The translations under genes and the position numbers were made by a program. A stretch of 64,000 nucleotides of DNA. It comes from Pontederia crassipes (lineage: Eukaryota > Streptophyta > Magnoliopsida > Commelinales > Pontederiaceae). The stretch covers positions 1,364,001-1,428,000 of the forward strand of contig JAUKPH010000018.1 in assembly GCA_030549335.1 (NCBI GenBank). Reading direction: 5' to 3'. Each line of letters starts with the position of its first letter. Position 1 is the stretch's first letter. This document shows positions 1-11,654 of the stretch, piece after piece. The notes beneath the pieces are model-generated. The model was not told the origin of the DNA, made no database searches, and saw only the letters and a list, made by a program, of their open reading frames with translations.

Positions 1-1227
1 AGTCACACAGTGCCTGAGCCCCAAGACAATAGCCCATGCCTTAGTCTCGAGTGTAGAGGATGCTCACCTTTGGTAAGCCCCTGCAAAGAGAAAAGATGAA
101 ACGTAAGTGCAAATAATAAAATCAGCTCGATCCACAAAGGATCCATCTGAGTTGAGTGCAACCCAGCCGGGCGGCGGCGGCTCCCACCGACCACAAGAGG
201 GTCTTGGGGGCAATGAGGGCCATGGAGAGCCTTAGGAGTGTGGTTCATCATAAATTCATTCCAACTTGCCAAAACGCATTCCCAGACTACGTCAGCGATT
301 GCGAACTTGGAGCGAAAATGCACATCATTCCTAATCCTCCAGAGCTCCCAGAAGCAAAAAGAGAGAAGAGATAGCAAATTGTTCTAGGACTATGGGTCAA
401 GATTAACCCCCTCCTGAAGACCATGACTCAAAGCACAAGAAATGGTAATTGAGCTTGTTCTGCAAAAAATCCCAGAGCTGAAAGGCAAAGGGACAGAAGA
501 AAAACATATCGTTGACCGACTCTAGACCACAAAGCTTACAAGAAAGGTCAATAGAATGGTTGAAACAGGCAATGGAGCTTACAAGAAAACTTCCAAAGGA
601 AATTATGAATTCTGGGAAGGGTCAGAATGCTCCACATTTTGCACAAGCTTTGCCTTCGAGCCAACGAAGGCGGGTCCTGTCGGTGAAGGTGTTCACACCC
701 AAAGTTATCAGGTGCCCAGATCCACACATCATCATCGACATTACTTGAAAAATAAATTGACTTGATGCTATCATAAATATCCTTGCCAAAGAGTTCCTCC
801 AAGACCCTGAAACATAAGTGCGGTGACAGTCATATTCTCGAGAGAAAAGGAAGTGTTGATAAATGTAGGGATCCACTAGAGAGGTGTAGTAAAAATTCAT
901 GAGTCAAGAATAATAGAAGTCACGAGTCTGTTGCCAATAAGTTTCTTGAAACCAAGACGAAGGTCTGGAAGGGCATGTAACAGGAGGGGCCAAGCATATG
1001 ATGGGCGCTAAGGGGCAAAATGAGGCCAAGGATGGAGTGAGAGATACTTGGATGCTGTAAGTTGAGACTAATTGGAGTTGGTACGGTTTAGTGAATCCAG
1101 AATTCTCTTAGCAAGAAGATATATACGAACATAATATAAATTGCGGAACCTAAGCTGCCAAATTGCTTAGGGAGCTATACAGTGGTCCAAGCAATAAGAT
1201 GATTGGCTCATCCTTGAGTGTCGTTTG
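1..1227 (-). pseudogene. LINE-A, 3' part of ORF2 (zf-RVT and start of RNase H domain)
   Basis: Relic of an L1-type plant LINE read on the minus strand; it runs off the left edge of the window. Visible pieces: about 800-548 encodes a zf-RVT-like block (VWIWAPDNFG, then WSILTLPRIHNFLWKF), and 377-3 encodes the linker typical before the RNase H domain (LWRIRNDVHFRSK, ADVVWECVLASWNEF). The same linker is present on the plus strand in LINE-B at 37939-38090 (IWNLRNDIHFRTRHA), so the two are the same LINE family. The piece at about 960-880 also matches LINE-B near 37270-37340. Frames change repeatedly and stops interrupt it, so it is dead. The upstream part of the same LINE resumes at 4089 on the other side of a 2.86-kb insertion. 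What is seen is the translated similarity; activity of intact relatives (target-primed reverse transcription) is family knowledge. Confidence 0.75.
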
Positions 1228-1907
1228 TGTCACACCCCACTCTGTGACTAAGTTCTAATTCCAAATATTACCTTCCTTAATTATGTTTAGCGATTATATA
1301 AGTAAAATCAGCAAAATTTCCTCCCTTATTTGTCTTGTGTTATTTGCCAATAAATAGTTATATTCATCAAAGTTAAATAAACAGTTATAGTTATAAGACA
1401 TATCATTCACATATTATCAATATTTTTTTTTCTTAGACCGCTTCACATATAACATCCCATAGGACCAAGTTTTATACAACCTTGCAAAAAGTTTCTCACA
1501 AACTTAATTACAACATCTAGGATTATCTATTACATGCATATTTTTAAAAAAAAATAAAAATGAAGGGAAAATAAAAGTGTTCCAATGACTCGACCTCTTC
1601 TATATGCATCAAAGGAAAGTTTCGAGTCGAATCAACTCGAGAACTTAGAATTATCTGAAAAATTCAACAAAGATAATGTAAGCAACAATCGTTTGCTCAA
1701 TGAATGAAATAAAGATACATCATAGGAGAACAATATGAGTGCATATAACACTTAAATAATCACATTTTTTCATATGAGAAAACTTTTAAAGCATAACTCA
1801 TATCACATAAGTTTTCAAATCATATGAACTTTTACATAAATAAAAATTATTCAAGATATCATCATATTCACAGTTAAACTCCACACGTGTCATCGCTCAT
1901 ACTCATC

Positions 1908-2264
1908 ATGAGTCAATATGCATTCCTCCATGATCATATGTCATACAGTTAAGTAGATCTTCATAATCAAGAGTATCGAATATGCAGAGCAAATCATGGG
2001 TCAATACGTATCTCTCCATGATTGTGTGTTTAAGCAGAGCTTCACAATCAAGAGTCTCATATACGTAAAGTAAATCATGGGTCAATATATATTCCTTCAT
2101 GATTCATACAGTTAAGCAGAGCTTCATAATCAAGAGTATCAAATACGCAGAGCAAATCATGGGTCAATACATATTCCTCCATGATTGTGTGTCATACAGT
2201 TAAGTAGAGCTTCACAATCGAGGGTCTAAGATACGCAGAGCGAATCATGAGTCAATATGTGCAT
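1908..2264. repeat. Tandem repeat, about 80-90-bp unit, 4.2 copies
   Basis: Four diverged units begin with CATGRGTCAAT at about 1908, 1996, 2077 and 2159, with a partial fifth at about 2247. Each contains CATGATTGTGTG-like, ACAGTTAAGCAGAGCTTC and ACGCAGAGCAAAT words. Unit lengths vary from 81 to 89 bp through small indels. It lies inside the LTR-like insertion, where such repeats are common. Confidence 0.85.
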
Positions 2265-2536
2265 GCAGAGTAGCCTCCAAAGGACAAAGACACCTATATA
2301 CACCCCAAAGACTTTATGTATATCGAATGCGATCTCAAAAACCTTTTTTAAGCAGCATGACCAATGAACACATGGAGTTTAACAATATCAAAATACACAT
2401 ACCATTATCACGTAAAACTTATTTTAATTTCACAAGCATTGTGCCCTGAAAACATTTTCGTGTAAAAGATTACTCCATCTCATATAAAATCATTGAAACA
2501 TATCATAAATACTTTTCATAGCTCAAGATATGTTTC

Positions 2537-2579
<43 letters not shown>
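2537..2579. repeat. (AAT)n microsatellite
   Basis: About 14 uninterrupted AAT units inside the LTR-like insertion. Confidence 0.97.
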
Positions 2580-4088
2580 TTGCTTGAGATAATATCATAA
2601 ATAAAAGAACTAACATATAACATTTTGCTATGCTGTAAATTTATCCACTCACCTTATACTTTATGTTTTCAAAGAGGTTTATTAGATTTTCCTAATTTTA
2701 TTTGTAGCTTGTTGGTTTCCTACAAGCAATGATGTTATTTCACTTTCCAATTACTAATAAGAATAATATGCAATACATGCTCATGATGCATGAACACTTG
2801 TTCACCTTAAAATGCATATAATCTCTTCTAATACTAATGTGTAATTTTAGGTGTTTATATTTATATGCTACTTCACACTCCTAACTATTCAATCTTCCAA
2901 AGCTTAACTAGGTATTGTTTCATAATTCTGACTGAATGACTCTCAATAAATAATTCATAATTTCTTAACCTCATGAGCAAATCTTATGATTCTTGATAAA
3001 TTAGAAAATAGACTTACTAAGGTTTCCAACTTTCAAATGTCATTCACTAATTCTAAGTGATCAAGTCATAAAATCCAAGACAATCGGACCTAGAGTTTGT
3101 GTTCTACCGGTAGAATGTATATCACTGAATAATTAATTTATATCTTTAACAATACTTATCCATTTGATGATATCTTAATTTTCTTAGAAACTAAACTTAG
3201 TGTTTAGTAATAAAAATTAGAGAATTTAACTCCTTGTATAACTCTATAACAAAAATAGTCAATTCGGGTCGTGATCTATCAATATCCTGGAACCTGACAG
3301 AAGAATTACTATGAAATAAAAAATTCATTTCTCCACATCTACACATCAAAATTGGATGATTCCACTTCTCACTGAACTAGAGTATAATTAAACATACCTA
3401 AGTTTCAAATCCTATTTCATTTTATCCTAATTATGCCCTAATTGACAAGGCGAACTTATCTCTGACTCAGGACAAATTGAGTGACCCATGAACCTGGTAC
3501 ATAACTTTCTCTATAAAACTCCTTTTTAGGTGATTCTTGATACCATGTAAGCTAATTTCAAGAGGATGAGCCATGCAAAATTTCGAAATTAATGGAAAAT
3601 ACCCATGAAGAGATGAACATATGAAACAAAGGTCAATTTTGGCTCAGGAACTCTACCTGAACCAAGCGACCCTGGCAAATTTTCTCAGGCCGTTCTACGA
3701 GGGATGTGTTTCTACCAATTTTTTGGCTCTCCGAGGATAATATTATTTATTGAATATAATTTTTTCAAATTTTTAACACATCATATGGCAGTTCGAAAAA
3801 ATGCATTACTAAGTAGCTAGTGAGTTGCCTACTTCAGTATTATTGTGTTAAGAATTAGTGTTAAACCTCTAATTAACCTTAATTAATCATAGTTAAACAT
3901 GTTTATTATAATATTTACAAATATTAAAATTTATTCCTATTAATATTATATAATTTCTTTATAACGCTTATCGATAATTTAATTATCATTATGCTTTAAT
4001 TTAAAAGTTAATTGCTACATGCAACCATGACTATATGAGCATCCAAACTAACTTAATATGTTATTAGATGCATAATTATATAAATGAT

Positions 4089-4490
4089 GTTTGTGAAGCA
4101 CGTCCATGACAATTTGCCCACAAGAAGCGGCGAGAGAGTCATTGAAGAGACTCAATAGATCCTTCAGTAAGGTAAGTAGTGCCAAGCGAGTAGATAGGCA
4201 ATGTATTTAGAACCGCTTTGATAAGTGTAATGCGTCCAGCTTAGGAGAGTAATTTGCTTTTCCACCCTGTTAGTCTAGTAGAAACCTTCTGATCTAAAAA
4301 GGTGAGCTTATTACTAGGAATGCAGGTGTATGAAATTGGAAAACCCAAATAGGTGAAGGAGAATTTTCCTGTTTTGACTCAGCCCACATGGAAGGAAGAT
4401 CTCTGATTTTAAGTGATTAACTTTTTTATTTTTGAGGGATGCATAGGCCGAGAAGTTATCAGTAAGCGTCATACAGTTCTTTTTGGTAGC
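4089..4490 (-). pseudogene. LINE-A, RT region upstream of the insertion
   Basis: Minus-strand translation from about 4460 to 4130 gives the conserved stretch that follows the RT catalytic core of plant LINEs: YLGFPISYT, then TRLTGWKSKLLS, then AGRITLIKAVLNTLPIY. This is collinear with the zf-RVT/RNase H part at 1-1227, so these are two halves of one element separated by the 1228-4088 insertion. A TAG stop sits just after KLLS. The left (upstream) limit near 4490 is where recognisable LINE sequence fades; no RT catalytic motif is present, so the 5' part has been lost or replaced. Confidence 0.75.
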
Positions 4491-4519
4491 CTAATGTTCA
4501 TGTATTCTATATCCCATGT

Positions 4520-6690
4520 CATAATTTCTATTGGCATGCACAATAACATTACAATATAACCCATGAGTTTTAATGATCCGAAAATACACCCTAAAAGTTT
4601 TGAGCATTTAGGGTAATTTTGCGTCGTTAGCTCATTCACTATATATCATTTAACAACGAAAGTCTTGGCAATTTTAGGGAAAATTATAATAAATAAAAAC
4701 TTTCTATTAATCATATCATAACCGATACTTTAGAAGACATTAAATATATAAACCTTCAGTACATCATAAACCTCAATGTTCAAATAGAATCTTAGAACTT
4801 ATTTAACCCTAAACATGTGCAACACTTCGTTATGAGCTTGAGCCGTCATCCATCACTTAATCTTAATTACATGCACGGATCAAGAGTGCAAGTTTCCTAG
4901 TTAAAATGTGTAAAGGTCATGCATGCCATGTCATCCTATCACATGATCCTACAGGCGATGCATCATCATAATAACAATAACATATGAACATGCATCATCA
5001 TCATAATAACAATAACATACAAGTATGCATGCCATGAACTATATCATAGACCTTACATGACATTACATCACACTTATATTCATTCTCCATATAGCATTCA
5101 TGGACATAAACATAATATCATACTTGCTTAACTTCATATCCATCATCTGCAAGTATCATCTAATAATAATATACATTCATATCATTCATAATATACATGA
5201 CATAACATATTATTTCATTTCACTTTCATTATCATGTACATCCTAGGAGTTTTTTCATAACTCTTTGATCCTTACTTCTTGACTTTTTTCATACATGTTC
5301 TCAGGGTTGCTTTATAACCTTTTGGATCTTATTTCATCCTTCTTTTTTTTATTATGTGATCCTCCATGTGTCATCTTCATCATTCATCTTTATCACATAA
5401 TATCATCTTGACTTTCATTACATATCATAAGTCATACTTGGGAACACACATCATATCTGTGAGGGACTTTATTCCTAATCATCTTTAAGAATACACACAT
5501 TTTATAATGAGGGACATTGTTCCTTTGGAAAGCACATACACTAATGTAGGACTTTACTTCTCATGCTTAGGTCTCCTTGAAGTACATACATAAGTGTAGG
5601 ACTTTACTTTTTAACTTTACTTCTTCTTCTTCTTCATCTTAACCTTCATTCTTTATTATAAGACACTTTCAAGTTAACTTTACGTTAAGTCTTACTTTAT
5701 CTTATAATATCTTTGATCTTAATATAGTTGAAAGAATCATATCACATCATCACATTGGCTAGCTAGGTCATGTCTTTAGGAACACGCACGTCATAATAGT
5801 GAGAGGCTTTATTCCAAGGAATATACACACTATAATAGTGAAGAACTTTATTCCGAAGAATACGCACACTATAATAGTGAGGGATTTTATTCTAAGGAAT
5901 ACACACATTTTTTGATTAAGGACTTTGTTCCTTTGAGAACCATATATACAAATGCAGGACTTTACTTCATGGGCTTAGGTACCCTTGAAGTACGTACATA
6001 GGTGGGGGACTTTGCTTCTCAACATTGATGAGTGAGACATTCTTCTTAAACTTTAGGTGTATTATGCTTTGCAATACATCAATCATTCTTCATATTTTAG
6101 CCTAAATTATGGATGAACATATATTTCGTATATCTAGCTATCATATACATTCATCAAGCATCGGTCCATAGCATAAGTGCTTGAAAATAACTTTAAATAT
6201 ATCATATATTCTTCTTTTGGTCGGTCACGCAGAGTGGTCGCGCCTGTGACCATGCTGTGAAACTATCATGTTTCGTTTCTAAGTGTTGGTCACGACCATG
6301 CCCATTAGTGTCACGGCCGTGCCACATCACTAGCACGCTCGAGCCACGATCGTGCCGCTTTTGATCATGGCCATGACATAGTCTTTCTGCCCATTTGCAA
6401 GGACAATACAATCTGGCCATATTTTTGCCCTTCAGGTCGTATTTTTATCCTTCAAGTCATATTGAACTCGCACTAGAAAATACTGGCAGCCCGTATTTTT
6501 ACCATGTTGCTCGTATTAACAGCCTCCAACCAGTATTGAGCTTGTGTCTTGCACGTTTTTCAATGAAATTTTGAAAAAACGCAATACAAAGTGTCCTAAA
6601 TATTCTAGATTTATTCTCTATATCAATAGGCATCAAAAGCACATGAGAAATACATGAAATCATCTATTCTTTCAAATCTCTTCCTTGTAA
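4520..6690 (-). mobile_element. Decayed Ty3/gypsy-type LTR, minus orientation
   Basis: AT-rich and non-coding. Several blocks match the reverse complement of the LTR at 38823-40659: the CAGGGTTGCTTTATAACC block near 5306, the TTTAGGGTAAT...GCGT...TTCAC block near 4605, a series of GTCACG-rich words at 6220-6420 against the same in the other LTR near 39340-39460, and GCATCAAAAGCACATGAGAAA-like sequence near 6630. It is therefore a diverged second LTR of the same family in the opposite direction. The right end is cut at about 6690-6708, where the truncated 5' LTR of copia-1 begins. The left end near 4520-4550 is uncertain. Confidence 0.55.
5778..5915. repeat. 39-bp tandem repeat, three copies plus a partial
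   Basis: Units at 5778-5816, 5817-5855 and 5856-5894, all 39 bp, sharing CATAATAGTGAG/AAG and TTTATTC(C/T) words, with a partial fourth. Looser copies of the same words lie at about 5440-5530. Part of the gypsy-type LTR. Confidence 0.85.
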
Positions 6691-6707
6691 TCATACAGAT
6701 ATTCATT

Positions 6708-6839
6708 CTTGTAATCATCATTATTCCATAACAAAAAGAGACGTCGCTTCCCGAGGATGTAACCCGATTTAAGACGAACATTGCAAATCTCCGTGTTCTT
6801 CTGTGTTCGTGCGATCCTTCTCTCCCTCTTTTCGTAACA
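6708..6839 (+). repeat. copia-1 5' LTR, 3' remnant
   Basis: Matches the end of the 3' LTR at 11185-11318 (CTTGTAATCATCATTATTCC near the start and CTCCCTCTTTTCGTAACA at the end). The first roughly 330 bp of the LTR are missing, so no target duplication can be read. Confidence 0.85.
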
Positions 6840-6887
6840 AGCTAGTTGAGCCTTAGGGTTCGTCAGTGATTCTCGATCTGCATGGAG

Positions 6888-7670
6888 ATGACGCCGCACA
6901 ACGTGAGCATGAAGAAGTTCACCGGTAGAAACAGTTTCGAATTGTGATAGATCAAGATGTGGGCGCTTCTAAAGCAACAAGGGGTCTAGGGGCCGCTCTC
7001 GAACGTGTCGAAGAACAAATCAAAGGAGGAAGACTCAAATGGCAAAGAAAAATAGATCGACCTCGCAATTTTGGCGGCACAAGAGGAGAAGACGCACTCG
7101 ATTATTCTATTATGTTTGGCGGATGAGGTGATAATTGAGGTCGCAGATGAAAAAAATGCGGCCGGTCTGTGTTTGAGACTCGAGAGTCTGTATATGACGA
7201 AGTCTCTCACCAATAAGTTATTGTTGACGCAACGTCTGTTCTCTCTTCGCATGCAAGAAGGTACCCCTCTGAAGGAACATCTTGATCAGTTAAATTCTTT
7301 GTTGATATAACTCAGAAATATCGATGTTAAGATTGAGGATGAAGATGCTGCCCTAGTTCTATTAGTTTCGCTTCTTCCATCATATGAGAATTTTGTTAAG
7401 TCTATGATTATCGGGAAGGAAACAATAAGTCTGGAAGAAGTAAGATCGAATCTCCATACACGTGAACTTCGGCATAGGGCATCTGGAAATTCTGCAGAGA
7501 CTCAGGCCGCGGGTTTGATATCAAGCGTGAAGAAGAGATAGTCCTCGAATTCGAAGAAATCCAAGTCCAAGAAGAAGAAAATCACTGCTAAGGACATCTG
7601 TAATTACTGTAAGGAAGCATGTCATTAGAAGAAAAATTGTCCGAAAAAGAAGAAGGCCCTCGTCGCTACG
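6888..7670 (+). pseudogene. copia-1 gag
   Basis: Nucleocapsid/capsid precursor region of the copia polyprotein. Chosen start is the ATG at 6888, which opens MTPHNVSMKKFTGRNSFEL, the usual start of Tork-type gag (KF.G.NSFEL followed by a Trp). The Trp is now TGA and a nearby Trp is TAG. A capsid-like stretch follows at about 7100-7450 (KSLTNKLLLTQRLFSLRMQE, then LLPSYENFVKSM). A zinc knuckle is visible at 7593-7640: CNYCKEACH then a stop then KKNC, that is CX2CX4HX4C with a stop in the last spacer. The downstream lysine-rich run leads directly into the protease. In an intact element this would assemble the virus-like particle in the cytoplasm; here it is broken by at least five stops. Confidence 0.88.
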
Positions 7671-8960
7671 GTGGCACATGAAACTGCAAATTCTGAAGAT
7701 GATTTGGTTCTAGATACTTCTGATCAAGGATATTTGGAGGATAGTTGGATTCTGAATTCGGGGTATTCCTATCATATGACTCCGAATAAAGAATGGTTCT
7801 CATCTTATCAGAAGACTGACGATGAAAATGTCATCATAGGCAATAACGTGTCATGTTAGATAGTTGGGATCGGTTCTGTGCAGATCAAGACTCATGACAA
7901 TCTTGTGAGGATGCTGACAGATGTCCGTTATGTTCCGCAACTAAAGAAGAATTTGATATCACTTGAAGTCCTCGACTCTAAAGGGTGTCAGATCAATGTT
8001 GCTGGAGGCATCCTCACGGTCATGAAGGGTGATGCTATGGTTCTAAAAGGAGTTAGAAAAAAGTCCTTGTATATATTGCAGGTAAGACAGTCTTTGGTAT
8101 TGCTGCAGTGGCTAGTTCATCCGAATCAAAAAAGTTCAGGCTGTGGCACATGCAGCTTGGACATATGAAATAGAACGGAATGAATATTCTCAGCAAGCGA
8201 GGTCTTCTAGGAGATAAGAAGATATCTGAAATCAACTTCTGCAAGCAACGAAGGTCTCAGTTTGGTAAAGCAGTGCACAGGACAAGGCAACACTTGACTG
8301 CATCCATGCTGATTGTTGGGGTTCCTCTCATGTTCCATCATTAGGAGGTGCTAGGTACTTTCTGTCCGTGATTGATGACTACTCGAGGATGATTTGGCTA
8401 TTCATGATGAAACACAAGAGTGAGTCTTTTAAGGTCTTCAAGCAGTAGAAGGTTTTAGTGGAAAATCAGACATCAAAGAAAGTGAAGTGTCTTCGCACCG
8501 ACAATGGTTTGGAGTTCTGTTCTGCTGAATTCGACCAGTTCTGCAAAGATGAAGGCATTGCTAGGCATCGCACAGTCAGAGATACTCCAAAGTAGAATGG
8601 AGTTGCAGAACGAATGAACAAGACACTTCTAGAGATGGCAAGATGCATGCTCTCTAACGCTGGCCTGAACAGGACGTTTTGGGCTGAAGCGGTTAACACA
8701 GCTTGCTACTTAGTGAATCGAAGTCCGGCGATTATCATTGATCTCAAAACTCCAACTGAGACATGGTCAAAAAATCTTGTTGATTATACCAGTTTAAAAG
8801 TTTTTTATTATCCAGCATATTATCACGTCAGTGAAGGGAAGTTGGAACTAAGGCCAAAGAAGGAGTGTTCATGGGATATGGTGCAGTGGTGAAGGACTAC
8901 AGAATCTTGTCTCCTTCATAACACAAAGTCATCCACAGCAAAAGCGTGATCTTTGATGAA
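7671..8960 (+). pseudogene. copia-1 protease, GAG-pre-integrase and integrase
   Basis: Aspartic protease: the motif normally written D-S-G reads WILNSG at about 7747, so the catalytic Asp codon is now Asn; SYHMTPN follows as in the family. The GAG-pre-integrase region (LWHMQLGHM-like) is at about 8140-8270. Integrase catalytic core: first Asp in HADCWG near 8300, second in LRTDNGLEF near 8495, Glu in NGVAERMNKTLLEMAR near 8600-8645, followed by FWAEAVNTACYLVNRSP. The three D-D-E acids are still present, but TAG stops lie within the core (for example near 8448 and 8595). The C-terminal acidic linker at about 8960-9150 (EVEITPTKDDAEGSHQEAE) is shared with copia-2. Confidence 0.9.
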
Positions 8961-9159
8961 GCATCAGTGCTTTAGTTGAAGGTGGAGGCTGAAGAGAGTG
9001 TTAGTAAACTAGTGGAGGTCGAAATCACTCCAACTAAGGATGATGCTGAAGGATCACATCAAGAAGCAGAATCAAAACATAAAGAATCTGATGAACAACC
9101 AGAAGAGGAGTCAATTGCTGTCAGACGTCCTCGCAAAGAAATGGATCCTCCTAAGTGAT

Positions 9160-10777
9160 ATGGCTTCGAGGACATGGTTGCTTATGCACTATAGGTAGCT
9201 GAAGAGGTGGAGTCCCTAGAGCCGTCCTCTTATAGGGATGCCATCACATGTGTCGAATTTGAATAGTTGATCGCTGCTATAGGTGAGGAGATGGAATCTC
9301 TTCACAAAAATTAGACGTGGGAGCTGGTCAAGTTGTCTAAAGGCAGAAAGGTTGTTGGTTGTAAATGGATCTTCAAGAAGAAAGTTGGAATTCTAGAAGT
9401 GGAAGTCACAAGATACAAAGCACGGCTGGTTGCTAAAGGTTATAGTTAGAAAAAAGGTGTGGACTACAATGAGATATTCTCACTTGTTATCAGACATACT
9501 TCTATCAGGGTACTACTTGCTCTTGTAGCACATTAGAATCTAGAGCTCGAGTAACTAGATGTGAAAACTGCTTTTCTCCATGGAGAACTTGAAGAAGATA
9601 TACTTATGAGCCAACCAGACGGATTCTCCATTCCAGAAAAGGAAAATCAAGTTTGCAATCTGAAGAAATCTTTGTATGGCTTGAAGCAGTCTCTCAGACA
9701 ATGGTACAAGAGGTTCGACAACTTCATGATCAGTAAGAAATTCAATCGAAGTCCCTATGATTGTTGTGTATATCACAAGAAGGTGAAGGACGGCTCCACC
9801 ATCTATCTGCTCTTGTATATTGATGATATGTTTATTGCTGCTAGAGACATGACAGGCATTCAGAATCTGAAGAAGCTTCTCAATGCGGAATTCGACATGA
9901 AGAATTTTGGTACAGCACAAAAGATTATGGAGATGGAAATTCTAAGGGATCGCGCACAGGGTAAACACTTCTTATCTCAGAAAATTTATATTGAAAAGAT
10001 TTTATTCAAGTTTGGGATGTCTGGAGCGAAGTCTTTGAATATTCCATCAGCTGTAAATATTCGTCTTTCTGTTGCCTTCGCACCAAAATCAGAAGCAGAA
10101 AAAGAGTATATATCTCGGGTTCCATATACTAGTGCAGTTGGAAGTCTGATGTATGCCATGATTTGCATAAGATCAGACATTGCTCATGCAGTCAGTGTTG
10201 TCAGCAGATTCATGAGCGATCCAGAAAAAGAGCAGTGGGAAACAATGAAGCGAACCTTTCGGTATCTAAGAGGAACATCTGATATTGGTCTCATCTATAG
10301 AAATGATAAAGAGTGTTTGATTGCAAGGTACTCAGATACAGACTATATTGGAAATGTTGATGAAAGATGATCTGTGATAGGCTATGTCTTTACTTTGGAC
10401 AGTTCAGTTATTAGTTGGAAGGCCACACTTCAACCATCAGTTACATTGTCCACCACAGAGATTGAATACATGGCACTGACAAAAGCTACCAAGGAAGTCA
10501 TCTGATTAAAAGGCTTAGTTGGAGATCTCAGATTACATTAGGAGCAGGCTATAGTTCATTGTGACAGTCTAAGTGTAATATGTTTAGCCAAGGATCAAGT
10601 ACATCATGAAAGAACCAAATACATTGATGTCAGATATCACTTCGTTCTCACTGAGAAGAGGATCAAGGTGAAGAAAATTGGCACTAAAGATAATCCAACT
10701 GATATGTTCATCAAATATGTTCCTAATGGCAAAAGTTTCAGCACTGCTTGGACTTGCTTAACATCAGTACTTGGTAA
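9160..10777 (+). pseudogene. copia-1 reverse transcriptase and RNase H
   Basis: The RT begins with WELVKLSKGRKVVGCKWIFK near 9318, runs through TRYKARLVAKGYS, VDYNEIFS, LDVKTAFLHGELEEDI and LYGLKQSLRQWYKRFD, and holds the copia catalytic motif YIDDM near 9817. The stretch 9561-10370 is open for 269 codons, the longest intact piece of coding sequence in the window. RNase H follows (SVIGYVF, then STTEIEYMAL near 10460, then DVRYHF near 10630), and the polyprotein would end at about 10777 after a frameshift near 10735. TAG, TAA and TGA stops interrupt it at about 9256, 9314, 9448, 9535, 9552, 10368 and 10504; where copia-2 can be compared, it has Gln at several of these sites. Confidence 0.93.
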
Positions 10778-10854
10778 TAGTCCCGAGGTGGGACTAGAGG
10801 CGGTGTGGCATGATTTTATGTGCTCTGAAGATGATTCAAGTCAAGGTGGAGATT

Positions 10855-11318
10855 TGTTAATAATATCTTGAATCTGAACCCAATTGATCTCCTTTCATAA
10901 TCAGACGCTTCAGCAGAATTCCCCTATAGAGATCTCGTTGCCCGGTCAGTGAGCATGTGGGGGGCTTAAGGGGTGGATCCCTCTTGTGGGGGTTGCAAGG
11001 GGATGGAGCCCCCTGAGCGAAATTTTTAGGGTTATTCTGTATGTGATTCGAATTTGATTTATTTTCTTATCATGAGATATGTGCCTTATTTTGGGGATTA
11101 ATTCAAAGTCTCAGTCAGTCTGTAATTCCTATCATCTGTTAAAGGGAGTGTCTATATAAACTCCCTAGGGGTCCATACAAAAATCCATCCTTGTAATCAT
11201 CATTATTCCATAACAAATGGAGCCGCCGTTTTTCGAAGACGTAATCCGATTTAGGGAAAACCTCGTAAATCTCTGTGTTCTGTGTTCGTGCGATTCCTCT
11301 CTCCCTCTTTTCGTAACA
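10855..11318 (+). repeat. copia-1 3' LTR (464 bp)
   Basis: Begins TGTTAATAAT directly after the purine-rich AAGGTGGAGATT and ends TTTTCGTAACA. It contains a TATA-like TCTATATAAA at 11151-11160, the expected promoter position. LTRs of the same family are at 29376-29616, 51592-51702 with 59213-59403, and 61940-62113. A GC-rich middle part (about 10950-11020) is absent from two of these. Confidence 0.9.
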
Positions 11319-11654
11319 TTAAATTTTCAAGTAGGCCAAATAACATTACAACACTTTGAAAACACATGACTCATCACGTGTCCTCACTTATTGGGAGGCA
11401 GAAAATATTCAAAATTAATTATGTGAGAAAATAATAATGTATGATAATTCTATGAAAAAGTAACATAATGAAGACGCTTTCCAAAACAATAGAAGTAATT
11501 CTCTAATCGTGTTTCATATCTTACTTTCTTCATATTCTTTTTATATAAGCAATATCACTTTAATTTGCACAACTCTAATGATGTTTCGAAGGATTGAAAT
11601 TATTTATGCCTTAATTGTGAAAATTTTAATCTTTTGAATCACGCTCCAATCTAA
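11319..11654. other. AT-rich spacer
   Basis: Between the copia-1 3' LTR and the satellite array. I see no coding signal and no repeat of anything else in the window. Confidence 0.6.

Larger units (their letters stand above)
1228..4088. mobile_element. LTR-like insertion (about 2.86 kb) splitting LINE-A
   Basis: The LINE-A reading stops at 1227 and resumes at 4089, and both junctions carry GTTTG (1223-1227 and 4089-4093; similarity extends to GTTTGTG), as expected of a target-site duplication. The left end begins TGTCACACCCC, a common start or end of plant Ty3/gypsy LTRs; the right end (AAATGAT) is not canonical. There is no coding region in the interior: it is AT-rich and holds an 80-90-bp tandem repeat and an AAT microsatellite. 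Most likely a solo LTR of a large gypsy element; a non-autonomous element or a partial insertion is possible. Orientation was not determined. Confidence 0.5.
6708..11318 (+). mobile_element. copia-1: decayed Ty1/copia (Tork-type) retrotransposon
   Basis: One long element in the order 5' LTR remnant, gag, protease, integrase, RT, RNase H, polypurine tract, 3' LTR; integrase before RT defines Ty1/copia. The 3' LTR (10855-11318) is full length, while only the last 130 bp or so of the 5' LTR survive. The primer-binding site after 6839 is decayed: GAGCCTTAGGG remains where TGGTATCAGAGCC would be expected. The reading frame has many stops and at least one frameshift near the end, so it cannot transpose by itself. 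The closest relative in the window is copia-2 (51592-62113, minus), which retains several codons that are stops here. Assignment to the Tork-like group rests on the overall motif style and is less certain than the superfamily. Confidence 0.93.
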
